DNA from: Treponema sp.
GTDB taxonomy: Bacteria > Spirochaetota > Spirochaetia > Treponematales > Treponemataceae
DNA: 16,112 bases
Assembly (NCBI GenBank): GCA_017613485.1
Contig: JAGADS010000358.1
Location: 1-16,112, forward strand
Direction of reading: 5' to 3'
Shown: positions 1 through 7,089 of the stretch, piece after piece
Numbering within the stretch: position 1 is the first letter of the stretch
How the letters are laid out: each line of letters opens with the position of its first letter
Notes under the pieces: model-generated
What the model was told of the DNA's origin: nothing
What the model saw: the letters and a program-made list of their open reading frames with translations, nothing else
Database searches by the model: none
Program-made: the position numbers and the translations under genes

Positions 1-1
1 T

Positions 2-1489
2 CAGCGTCTCTTTGACACATACTGTTACACAGACAAGGACTTCCGTGCCGAAGTTCAAAAGAGCATTGAGTTTACCGCCAGTATTTTTGACGAAATCATC
101 CTGGACGACTTTTATTTTACAAACTGCACATGTGAGGACTGCATCAAGGCAAAAGGAGACCGTTCATGGCAGGAATTCAGGCTTGCACTGATGAAGGACG
201 TGAGCGAAAACGTAATCGTAGGCCCCGCAAAAAAAGTGAACCCAAAATGCAAGGTCGTGATTAAATATCCCAACTGGATGGAAAGCTATGCAGAGGCAGG
301 CTACAACCCAGGTGAACAGAGGAATATCTTTGACGGAGTTTACACGGGAACAGAAACCCGCAACATAATGGATCAGGACCAGAACCTTCCGCGCTATCTC
401 TCCTACTCTCTTGTACGCTGGATGGAGAATCTTGCACCCGGACGCAACGGTGGAGGATGGTTTGACGCATACCAGTGCTATCCCATGGAAGATTACCTGG
501 AGCAGGCCTATCTTACGGCATTCTCAAAAGCACGCGAGCTGATGATTTTCTGCTGGCCCCTTGTCTACGATCATTATTTTGTTCCGACGCTGGGATTCCA
601 GATGCACAAAATCGATGAGCTTATGAGCAATACCGGAGAATGTGTCGGAGTGGCAGAGTATCATCCGGTAAACGCACAGGGTGAGGATCATCTTGCAGAT
701 TATCTTGGATTACAGGGCATTCCTTTTGAACCTACCCCGGAGTTCCCTGAGAAGGCAAAGACGATTTTCTTTACCACAGCTTCAACCGCAGATCCTTCTG
801 TCATGCAAAAACTTGAACGCTATGTCCGCGAGGGAGGCAATGCAATCGTTACAAGTGGATTTGTAAAGTCGATGCTCGGACATGGAATTGAGCAGATGAC
901 ATCACTGCGCTACAGGGACCGTCATCTTACAGCCACACATTATCAGGTTCACTCGATGGACTCCTGGGAAGAATACAAGACACCCGCATACAAACCCATT
1001 ATATTCCCGCTCTTGGAGCACCGCAACAATACAAGCTGGCAGCTTTTAAAGGGAATGACCAGCGAGAAGAATTTCCCCATACTGATACGCGACTGTTACG
1101 GCAAAGGTCAGATGATTACATTTGTTGTACCGGACAATTTCAGCGACATTCAGGAATTACCAAAGGAAGTACTCACTGCCATCCGTTATATGTTCAGCAA
1201 AAACCTTGATGTTTATCTTGAATGCGGCAAGAATGTGGGCCTTTTCCTTTACGACAACAATACGTTCATAACATACGCCTATGAGTACATGAACGAGGGA
1301 GCACAGCCATGCTATGTTCACGTAAAGGGAAATCCAAAGAAACTCGTATGCCTGAACCGCAAGCGCGACAATGAGATTATGCCATATCGCACGATTCCGG
1401 CAAATGAGTGGACCCACGATCCGGCAGAAACCGTGTTCAAGATTGTGACCCACCCGGACATCTTCGATTTCTGGAAGCTTGAATTTTAA
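2..1489 (+). CDS. Putative glycosidase-like protein, TIM-barrel plus GATase-like domain (5' end missing)
   Basis: The reading frame is open from the first complete codon at base 2 to the TAA at 1487-1489, so the true start lies before the window and an internal ATG at 191 is not the start; 495 C-terminal residues are visible. Near the left edge there is an acidic strand end (ILDDF, visible residues 33-37) followed by a CxCxxC cluster (residues 42-47), as in the barrel of some uncharacterised glycoside hydrolase-like proteins. Residues of about 213-290 alternate beta strands and helices around an FFTTAS turn and a YVREGGNAIV segment, resembling the glutamine-amidotransferase-like trimerisation domain of GH42-type beta-galactosidases. 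The C-terminal 140 residues look like a beta-sandwich. No catalytic pair can be assigned with confidence. The gene converges on the sugar-binding protein gene, and the carbohydrate setting supports a role in glycan breakdown. The family name is an inference. Confidence 0.6.
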   Translation, partial: QRLFDTYCYTDKDFRAEVQKSIEFTASIFDEIILDDFYFTNCTCEDCIKAKGDRSWQEFRLALMKDVSENVIVGPAKKVNPKCKVVIKYPNWMESYAEAGYNPGEQRNIFDGVYTGTETRNIMDQDQNLPRYLSYSLVRWMENLAPGRNGGGWFDAYQCYPMEDYLEQAYLTAFSKARELMIFCWPLVYDHYFVPTLGFQMHKIDELMSNTGECVGVAEYHPVNAQGEDHLADYLGLQGIPFEPTPEFPEKAKTIFFTTASTADPSVMQKLERYVREGGNAIVTSGFVKSMLGHGIEQMTSLRYRDRHLTATHYQVHSMDSWEEYKTPAYKPIIFPLLEHRNNTSWQLLKGMTSEKNFPILIRDCYGKGQMITFVVPDNFSDIQELPKEVLTAIRYMFSKNLDVYLECGKNVGLFLYDNNTFITYAYEYMNEGAQPCYVHVKGNPKKLVCLNRKRDNEIMPYRTIPANEWTHDPAETVFKIVTHPDIFDFWKLEF

Positions 1490-1508
1490 GGAAAGCTGAC
1501 TATATCAT

Positions 1509-1523
1509 GGGGCTGTCCAAAAA
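1509..1523 (+). repeat. 15-bp repeat GGGGCTGTCCAAAAA, left copy (inward-facing)
   Basis: The 15 bases are identical to the reverse complement of 14003-14017. The two copies face each other with the GGGG end outward, as terminal inverted repeats of a mobile element would. The immediate flanks share only the dinucleotide AT, so there is no convincing target-site duplication. It may also be one end of a dispersed intergenic repeat. Confidence 0.6.
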
Positions 1524-1566
1524 ATATGATGTGTCATAGGGTGCCCCAAAAGCATGATGTGTCATG
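1511..1566. repeat. Two tandem 28-bp repeats, each with a TGTG-loop hairpin
   Basis: Copy 1 is 1511-1538 and copy 2 is 1539-1566; 22 of 28 positions agree. Each contains ATGATGTGTCAT (1526-1537 and 1554-1565), which folds as an ATGA/TCAT stem with a TGTG loop. The pair closing the stem changes from T-A (1525/1538) to C-G (1553/1566), and copy 2 gains a further G-C pair (1552/1567). The changes preserve pairing, which suggests that the structure matters. Confidence 0.65.
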
Positions 1567-1580
1567 CGGATGTCTCTGTC

Positions 1581-1603
1581 ATTGCCGGACTCGATCCGGC
1601 AAT
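1581..1603. repeat. REP-like hairpin, 9-bp perfect stem
   Basis: ATTGCCGGA (1581-1589) and TCCGGCAAT (1595-1603) are perfect inverted repeats around a 5-base loop CTCGA. There is no T-run after it on either strand, so it does not look like a classical intrinsic terminator, although it lies between convergent genes and could act as a transcript end or mRNA-stabilising element. The preceding CTGTCATTG (1576-1584) recurs inverted at 13987-13995. Confidence 0.6.
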
Positions 1604-1634
1604 CTATAATTGTATGCATCATAACTCATCCAGC

Positions 1635-1715
1635 CTACTGAAAACTTTTACAAAAATCAACAAAGTTTTCACTACTACTGAAAACTTTTTCCAAATTCAC
1701 CAAAGTTTTCAGTAG
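1635..1715. repeat. Two tandem 40-bp palindromic repeats (CTACTGAAAACTTT type)
   Basis: Copy 1 starts at 1635 and copy 2 at 1675. Copy 2 contains a perfect 14-bp inverted repeat, CTACTGAAAACTTT (1675-1688) with AAAGTTTTCAGTAG (1702-1715), around a 13-base spacer. Copy 1 keeps a perfect inner 10-bp stem (TGAAAACTTT with AAAGTTTTCA) but its right end reads CACTAC instead of CAGTAG. The spacers of the two copies differ more than the arms. The element sits between two convergent genes and could terminate transcription from both sides, but its stems are AT-rich and lack a clear U-tail. Confidence 0.65.
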
Positions 1716-1746
1716 AGTGCCTGCATACCTTGACCAAATTTTTCCC

Positions 1747-3459
1747 CTACAAGCCCAACGAGTAATAGAGCCAGTCCATCATTTCCTCGAGGGCTTCCTG
1801 TTTATCATTTTCATAGCGGTATTCAGATACTGCGCCACCGAAACCAGTGTCCAAATACTGGTCTGTAGACTGCGACAGTGAGCCATCAATGGTTTTGGCA
1901 TATTCACAGAACGCTGCATAGTAGTTTTGTCCGCCAATGTATGGATCTGCAAAATTAGCCTTGATCTTATCTTGTACGCCTATGTTGCAGACCAGTTCTC
2001 CGGAAGACTTTGCCATTTCCTCAAGGAATTTTTCATTTGTTGTAAGGTACCTGATCATTTCCTTTGCGGCCTCGGGATTCTCTGTATTCTTGCCGGCAGC
2101 AATCCATGTACCACCCCAGTACCAGCTTGAAGGCCCCGCGCACATTGCCCAGTCACCTTCTGTTTCAAGAGCAGTTGTTTTCAGAACCCACTGGAATCCC
2201 CAGAAGGGAAGGAAGTAGCTGAATATTTCCATCTTATTTCCCTTCTCATCACGCAAATTATCGTTCATTCCGGCAAACCAAGCCTCAGACCACTGCCCCG
2301 CACGGCCATCTAATTCCTCATCATACATGATCTTACAGATTTCCATATATTTATCCATGGCAGGATCAATATTGAGTTTATCATCAACAACCCATGGTTT
2401 TTCACGCATACCTAAAAATGGTTTGTAGAGGTCTCCATGTGATGAAACAAGCCTGCATTTCCCATTTGATTTCTTTTTCAAAAGGCGTGCCGTCTCAAGC
2501 ATCTTGTCTGGATCACTGAAGTACTTCTGGATTTCCTCAGGATCATCGGTTCCCAGGTATTTTTTTGCAAAACTCCTGCGATAGAACATTGCACCAGGAC
2601 ACATACTCCAGGACATGGCGTATACATGACCGTCATAGCTTCCTATCTTAATCGGATAGTCCACCATCTTTTCCTTTACTTCCTCATAAAGGTCATCCAA
2701 AGGCAGCAGTAATCCCGACTCAACAAACTTACGCACGAATGCCTCATCAAGTGCAAACACATCCGGGGCATTTTTTCCAGACTGCAAAACAGGCTCCAGG
2801 GCATATGGAAACTGGTCTGTCGGTATCATAGAATACTCAACTTCCACATTCCTGTGTGTATCTTTATAGCCGTAGTCACTTTCATCGAGGAATCCTTCAA
2901 GCTCATCAGTAAAAGACCACACGCTAAGTTTTGCAGGTTTATCAGAGTCAACCGGGACAGAGGAATTTGAATCCAGTATCATGCTCAGGATTTTTTCTGC
3001 TGTTGATTGAATTCCCAGCTGGTCCCTGTTTGTCACGTATGCTTTCTGCGTGATGAAATAACTTATGCGTACAAATCCATAGTCGCCAAAGAAATCATAG
3101 TCAACTTTTGTCAGTTGATTAGTCGAAATGAATGACCTGAATTTTTTTACTATTTCCTGATAGATGTTTCCTGCATCATACTGCTCCCTTGAGCTCACAG
3201 ATTTTACAAGAACCTTGCTCTCAAAGGCCAGCTTCTTTATCTCTTCTATTTCTGACTCATCATAGACAAGAACATTGACCTCAGCCTTCATGGAATCCGC
3301 AAAAACGGCGGCATACAAACCGTCTTCATCGGTAAGATAGAAACCAACGGTCTCCTTGCCAAATTTTTCCTCAAAGATCGTCATTGATTTTTTTGGTGCG
3401 GCAAACAGGCTTGCAGAACAAATCAAACACAGCATCAAAAATACTTTTCTCATACTCAT
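1747..3459 (-). CDS. Extracellular solute-binding protein (family 1, sugar ABC transporter) with N-terminal extension
   Basis: This is a periplasmic receptor that would bind an oligosaccharide and hand it to an ABC importer. Residue numbers count from the upstream ATG at 3465. A signal peptide (RK, then a hydrophobic stretch ending SLFAA, to about residue 23) is followed by a roughly 145-residue extension and then the binding-protein fold from KLSVWSFTD (about 169) to the end. Typical features are APDVFALD, GLLLPLDDL and YDGHVYAM in lobe 1 and an aromatic-rich SSWYWGGTW stretch (about 436-444) that fits sugar stacking. At 570 residues it is longer than the usual 400-450. Three in-frame ATGs open the gene; the second, at 3459, is chosen because it lies 7 bases from AAAGGAG. 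No clear lipobox is seen. It is the second gene after GH5 (45-base gap), and no permease or ATPase genes are adjacent. Confidence 0.88.
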   Translation of the reverse strand: MSMRKVFLMLCLICSASLFAAPKKSMTIFEEKFGKETVGFYLTDEDGLYAAVFADSMKAEVNVLVYDESEIEEIKKLAFESKVLVKSVSSREQYDAGNIYQEIVKKFRSFISTNQLTKVDYDFFGDYGFVRISYFITQKAYVTNRDQLGIQSTAEKILSMILDSNSSVPVDSDKPAKLSVWSFTDELEGFLDESDYGYKDTHRNVEVEYSMIPTDQFPYALEPVLQSGKNAPDVFALDEAFVRKFVESGLLLPLDDLYEEVKEKMVDYPIKIGSYDGHVYAMSWSMCPGAMFYRRSFAKKYLGTDDPEEIQKYFSDPDKMLETARLLKKKSNGKCRLVSSHGDLYKPFLGMREKPWVVDDKLNIDPAMDKYMEICKIMYDEELDGRAGQWSEAWFAGMNDNLRDEKGNKMEIFSYFLPFWGFQWVLKTTALETEGDWAMCAGPSSWYWGGTWIAAGKNTENPEAAKEMIRYLTTNEKFLEEMAKSSGELVCNIGVQDKIKANFADPYIGGQNYYAAFCEYAKTIDGSLSQSTDQYLDTGFGGAVSEYRYENDKQEALEEMMDWLYYSLGL

Positions 3460-3466
3460 ATTCATA

Positions 3467-3475
3467 CTCCTTTTT
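3467..3475 (-). promoter_or_regulatory. Shine-Dalgarno that decides the binding-protein start
   Basis: On the minus strand AAAAAGGAG is 1 base from the first ATG (3465), 7 from the second (3459) and 13 from the third (3453). Only the second has normal spacing, so translation most likely starts at 3459. Confidence 0.6.
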
Positions 3476-3504
3476 AAACAACGGCAACTGTCATAGCATA
3501 AAGA

Positions 3505-4533
3505 TTACAGCACAAACTTAAGCTTGTCCATGACATCCTTCAGGTGATCATCGCACAGGCCAAAATGCATTGAGCGGTATGTCCATGCGGCCCGGCCGAT
3601 CTTGTATTTCTCAAAGACAGAATTGATTGCCTCATACCATTTTACCGTGTCCTCAGGGGAAGCCGTGTTGATGACGCCATATTCTCCGCAGTATAGAGGG
3701 ACATCCCTTTCCTCAGCAAGTTTCACGGCCCTGTCAAAAAGCACCTCAAATGCCCTTGCATCCAGAGTACCGTCCATGTCCTTTAAGGCACCGTTCAGCT
3801 CCTTGAAAAGCTCCATCATCTGTTCCTTGTAGAACTCTGCCTCAACCGGGAAACCGATCCTGAAGTCAGGCCTCATTCCAATTGAACCAAGCCATGGAGC
3901 CCCCTGATGCGTAAACAAAAACGGCTCGTAGCAGTGGAAGTTGTAAACGATGTATTTATCCTGAGGCATGGGTAAATCAGGAAGTGCCTCTATGCTGTTG
4001 TTCCAATATCCCCCCAGAAGGATATATGTCTTTGGGCAGACCGTTCTTATGCGCCTGATGCATTCGGTTGCTATCCGGTTCCATGGCTCACAATAGGACT
4101 TGTCTGTTACCTCGTTCAAAAGCTCAAATGCAACGTTATCCCTGTCACCGAAACGCCTGGCAAACTCCATCCATAGATTGTAGAATCTTTCCTGCATCTC
4201 GCTGGAGTCAAAGAAGCTGTTCTGCTTTACATCCGCGGCAAACGAATATCCCGGGGTCTTGTGCAAGTCAAGGATTATGTTGAGTGAATTCTTCCGGCAC
4301 AAATCAACCGCCCTCTGGACACGTGCAAAGCCTTCCTCCAGATAAGCGCTTCCGTCCTCGGTCTCAAGGATGTTGTAGTCAATTGGAAGCCGTACATGAT
4401 CAAGCCCCCACGAAGCTATGATAGAAAAATCCTCTTCCTTTATGAAACCGTCAAGCCTCTCCTTTGAGTAATCGCACTGGGAAAACCAGCCGCCAAGATT
4501 CACGCCCTTCCTGAATCCTTCAAAATCCCTCAT
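3505..4533 (-). CDS. Glycoside hydrolase family 5, cellulase-like, cytoplasmic
   Basis: A retaining beta-glycosidase of the (beta/alpha)8 type, expected to cleave beta-1,4-linked glucan, mannan or related oligosaccharides. The 342 residues cover one catalytic domain. The GH5 landmarks appear in order: GVNLGGWF (10-17), HVRLPID (46-52), LDLH (88-91), the acid/base in LLNEV (E141, after N140), FHCYEP (199-204), the nucleophile in CGEYGV (E284), and AAWTY (315-319). There is no signal peptide or CBM, so it should act in the cytoplasm on imported oligosaccharides, which fits its position just upstream of the sugar-binding protein gene in the same operon. AAGGAG lies 5 bases before the ATG, supporting this start. 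The subfamily and exact substrate cannot be read from the sequence. Confidence 0.92.
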   Translation of the reverse strand: MRDFEGFRKGVNLGGWFSQCDYSKERLDGFIKEEDFSIIASWGLDHVRLPIDYNILETEDGSAYLEEGFARVQRAVDLCRKNSLNIILDLHKTPGYSFAADVKQNSFFDSSEMQERFYNLWMEFARRFGDRDNVAFELLNEVTDKSYCEPWNRIATECIRRIRTVCPKTYILLGGYWNNSIEALPDLPMPQDKYIVYNFHCYEPFLFTHQGAPWLGSIGMRPDFRIGFPVEAEFYKEQMMELFKELNGALKDMDGTLDARAFEVLFDRAVKLAEERDVPLYCGEYGVINTASPEDTVKWYEAINSVFEKYKIGRAAWTYRSMHFGLCDDHLKDVMDKLKFVL

Positions 4534-4567
4534 ATAATCTCCTTATGAGCCCTATAGCATTATCCCT

Positions 4568-4596
4568 AGCATATTACATTACGGTTTTATTTTCAA
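4568..4596 (-). promoter_or_regulatory. Sigma70-type promoter for the GH5/binding-protein operon
   Basis: On the minus strand TTGAAA (4596-4591) and TATGCT (4573-4568) are separated by exactly 17 bases. The transcript would start near 4561 and carry a leader of about 28 bases with the AAGGAG site before the GH5 ATG. Confidence 0.6.
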
Positions 4597-4677
4597 CTTT
4601 TATTTATATCAATGCTTAACATTTTCCTTGTATTACTATAAAATCAAAAGAAATGCAGTTTTTGGAGGACATGAAGC

Positions 4678-5217
4678 ATGAATAAGGAAATAAGCAATGA
4701 CATTCGTTCTGGATATCCAGACTGCTGTTTTTCTGTCGGGGATGAATGGTTCCGCTATAGGACTGGAGCCATAATCATAGAGGATAATTCATTTCTTGTT
4801 GTAAAAAGTGAGACATCAAAATATTTCTACACAGTGGGTGGCGGCGTGCACATGAACGAAACATCGGAAGAATGTGTTATCCGCGAAGTAAAGGAAGAAA
4901 CTGGTGTTGATTATGAAGTCGATCATCTGGCTGTGATATGCGAGAATTTTTTTACGGAAAGTGCCCTAGGCTATGACAAGCTTAAATGCCACGTAATCGA
5001 ATTCTACTATCTTATGAAAAGCCGCGGCAAAAAAGATGCAGAGTGTAAAACATTTGGATGGGACAACGCAAAAGAGTCAATTCACTGGATTCCGCTGGAA
5101 GAACTTCCTGAATCAGATTTGCGTCCTCAGTTTCTATGCCACCGCATGAAAGAGATTCTTGAAGGCAAGGGTATTATCCACATCATCAACGATGACACCA
5201 AAGTTCATGTCAAATGA
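4678..5217 (+). CDS. Nudix hydrolase
   Basis: Nudix enzymes hydrolyse nucleoside diphosphates linked to another moiety, often to clean up damaged or surplus nucleotides, with Mg2+ held by the Nudix box. The complete box G-x5-E-x7-REV-x-EE-x-GV is present: G55, E61, R69, E70, V71, E73, E74, G76, V77. The 179 residues form a single domain; the N-terminal 25 residues and the C-terminal HIINDD tail lie outside the core. A GGAGG at 4664-4668 lies 9 bases before this ATG; an earlier ATG at 4671 is out of frame. It is the first gene of a five-gene run and its start is divergent from the GH5 operon. Substrate is not predictable from the sequence. Confidence 0.9.
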   Translation: MNKEISNDIRSGYPDCCFSVGDEWFRYRTGAIIIEDNSFLVVKSETSKYFYTVGGGVHMNETSEECVIREVKEETGVDYEVDHLAVICENFFTESALGYDKLKCHVIEFYYLMKSRGKKDAECKTFGWDNAKESIHWIPLEELPESDLRPQFLCHRMKEILEGKGIIHIINDDTKVHVK

Positions 5218-5238
5218 ATAACAAGAGGAGGCTGCATA

Positions 5239-5769
5239 ATGGAAGAAATCATCAGGCAGATAAAGGCACAGCAGGAAATCAATTTCATCAACATAAAAGA
5301 GCAGATTCAAAAGGCAGACCTGGAAACCGTGTTTGATGCGGAAAACAATTCGCGTTATATTTTTCATTATCTTCATTCCATGGACAGGTTTTTCATCAAT
5401 CCATGCGATTATGTTTACGAGGGAGAAAAACTTTTTGGCATACCGGAAAACCTAAGCGTAATTGATCCCAAGAGAGCCGGATATGAAAGTGACACTTCCA
5501 TCGTAATATCACGCGAGCAGCTCTTGAAATATTTTGAGCATGTCAAAAGCAGAATCGATGCCTACTTTGAAAAACTAAAGCCTGAGGAACTTTTGCAAAA
5601 ACCTGATGGCTGCGAATATACAAGGCTAGAATTGATTCTGGCACAGTTCCGGCACATGATGTGGCATGTGGGAGTGTCGAGTGCAATCACATTCAATTCA
5701 AAAAAAGAATGGAACACATTTACCGGCCTAAGTGCATTGAATAAGAAATTTTTTGGACAGGGAAAATGA
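5239..5769 (+). CDS. DinB-like protein
   Basis: The protein is 176 residues and mostly helical, consistent with the four-helix-bundle DinB/YfiT superfamily, whose members bind a metal with three histidines; some are thiol-dependent S-transferases for bacillithiol or mycothiol, others have no known role. Candidate ligands are H46 (in HYLHSMD) and the pair H139 and H143 in FRHMMWHVG, the usual H-x3-H near the C-terminal helix. AGAGGAGG just before 5232 provides the ribosome site, and the gap to the Nudix stop is 21 bases, so co-transcription is likely. Sequence outside the histidine motifs is divergent, and no specific function is claimed. Confidence 0.75.
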   Translation: MEEIIRQIKAQQEINFINIKEQIQKADLETVFDAENNSRYIFHYLHSMDRFFINPCDYVYEGEKLFGIPENLSVIDPKRAGYESDTSIVISREQLLKYFEHVKSRIDAYFEKLKPEELLQKPDGCEYTRLELILAQFRHMMWHVGVSSAITFNSKKEWNTFTGLSALNKKFFGQGK

Positions 5770-5781
5770 CGGAGGCATAAA

Positions 5782-6252
5782 ATGAGCATTACGACAAGAC
5801 TTGTTACAATCGAAGACTACGATGGAATATTAGCACTATGGAACAGCACAGAACAGTCAAAGCGTGCATTGAATCCTGTTGACGACAGCCGCGAGGGAAT
5901 TGAACGCTACCTAAAGAGAAATCCGACGACCTGTTTTCTTGCACTTTCAAAAGACGGCTCTGGTGATGAGCCTCAGATTGTCGGTGTCATTTTAACAGGC
6001 CATGACGGAAGACGTGCCATTATTCATCACATGTGCGTTCATCCATCATACAGAAGACAGGGTATTGCACATCTTCTCGTGGAAAAAGCGGAGGAAGCTT
6101 TAAAGAAAGAAGGCATCAATAAAATCTTCGGGCTTGTGTTCAAAGACAATGAAGCGGCAAATTCATTCTGGGAAAAACAGGGCTACACGCTAAGGACAAA
6201 TTTAAATTACCGGAACAAGAGCCTGAATCCCGATGTACCGCAGGGACAATAA
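5782..6252 (+). CDS. GNAT-family N-acetyltransferase
   Basis: This protein would transfer an acetyl group from acetyl-CoA to an amine on a small molecule or protein. The acetyl-CoA pyrophosphate-binding motif A is clear: MCVHPSYRRQGIA (84-96), with the RRQGIA loop at 91-96. It is followed by the helix HLLVEKAEEAL, the NEAANSFWEKQGY signature (123-135, motif B) and a short tail. At 156 residues it is a single normal-length GNAT domain. A GGAGG at 5771-5775 lies 6 bases upstream, and the gap from the DinB-like stop is only 12 bases. The acceptor cannot be deduced. Confidence 0.9.
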   Translation: MSITTRLVTIEDYDGILALWNSTEQSKRALNPVDDSREGIERYLKRNPTTCFLALSKDGSGDEPQIVGVILTGHDGRRAIIHHMCVHPSYRRQGIAHLLVEKAEEALKKEGINKIFGLVFKDNEAANSFWEKQGYTLRTNLNYRNKSLNPDVPQGQ

Positions 6253-6278
6253 ACGCCAATCGTTTCAGGAAAGACAGT

Positions 6279-7085
6279 ATGAAGCATGGAATCATTGATT
6301 ACGAAATCATCGGCGAGGGAACTCCCGTTCTCATCATCCACGGCTGGGGAATCTGCAGGATTACGATGAAGACAGCCTTTGAGCCTGTGTTTACAAAACT
6401 TGAGGAAGACAAAAAATACAAGCGTTATTACATTGATTTACCCGGCATGGGAAATTCAGAGCATGGTGACGTAAGAAACTCGGATGACATTCTTGCCCTG
6501 CTTTATGATTTTGCGGTGAACGTAATCAAGGAAAAATTCATCGTTGTAGGTCAGTCTTACGGTGGACTTCTTGTGCGGGGTTTTGTAAATAAACATCAGG
6601 ACTGGATTAAAAAAATTATTCTTTTGTGTCCCTGCATCATTCCAGGTGTGAAAAAAGGACGTGTCGAGCCTTTGACCGTAATCGAAAAAGACGATGAGCT
6701 TTTATCAAGCTTGACGAAAGAGGAATACGACAGCTTTACGATGATGAATGTGCGCCTAACTAAAAAAGTATGGGAGCGTTACAGGGAGTCTCTTATGCCT
6801 GCTCTTGCCATGGCTGACTGGAAATTCCTTAACCGGAATCTTGAGGGAAAGTTTTCCTTTGACCCGGATAAACTGGATACCCCATGTAAAATTCCGTGTC
6901 TCATTATTGCAGGAAAACAGGATTCTGTAGTAGGCTATAAGGATCAGTTTGACCTTATGAAGGTTTATCCCAATTCAACTTACTGTGCAGTCGAGAATGC
7001 CGGTCATAACCTTCAGATAGAGCAGCCCGAGATTTTCGAGAATCTGGTGTACTCATGGCTAAGGGCACAAGGAAAGAAAGATTAA
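6279..7085 (+). CDS. Alpha/beta hydrolase
   Basis: A soluble serine hydrolase of the alpha/beta fold. The oxyanion segment is HGWG (21-24), the nucleophile elbow is GQSYGG (S93), the acid is in AGKQDS (D215) and the catalytic histidine is in NAGHN (H243), so the triad is complete. A cap of mostly helical sequence lies between about 125 and 195. At 268 residues it has the family's typical length. There is no signal peptide, so it is cytoplasmic. AGGAAAG lies about 5 bases before the ATG, and the gene follows the GNAT stop by 26 bases. Possible activities include esterase, lipase, epoxide hydrolase or dehalogenase; nothing visible separates these. Confidence 0.9.
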   Translation: MKHGIIDYEIIGEGTPVLIIHGWGICRITMKTAFEPVFTKLEEDKKYKRYYIDLPGMGNSEHGDVRNSDDILALLYDFAVNVIKEKFIVVGQSYGGLLVRGFVNKHQDWIKKIILLCPCIIPGVKKGRVEPLTVIEKDDELLSSLTKEEYDSFTMMNVRLTKKVWERYRESLMPALAMADWKFLNRNLEGKFSFDPDKLDTPCKIPCLIIAGKQDSVVGYKDQFDLMKVYPNSTYCAVENAGHNLQIEQPEIFENLVYSWLRAQGKKD

Positions 7086-7089
7086 GCTT

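Noticed and set aside
1635..1715. CRISPR array
   Set aside because: There are only two units of 40 bases, internally palindromic over nearly the whole length, with no unique 30-base spacers and no cas genes.
3400..3430. Lipobox in the binding-protein signal peptide
   Set aside because: The only nearby cysteine follows L-I, and isoleucine at -1 does not fit a lipobox; a SLFAA signal-peptidase I site fits better.
3460..3465. First ATG of the binding-protein gene
   Set aside because: Only one base separates it from the GGAG site; the ATG at 3459 is better spaced. The product differs by two residues only.
4611..4645. Promoter for the Nudix run (TTAACA with TATAAA)
   Set aside because: The spacer is only 15 bases and no better pair was found, so it was not listed as a feature, although some promoter must be present here.
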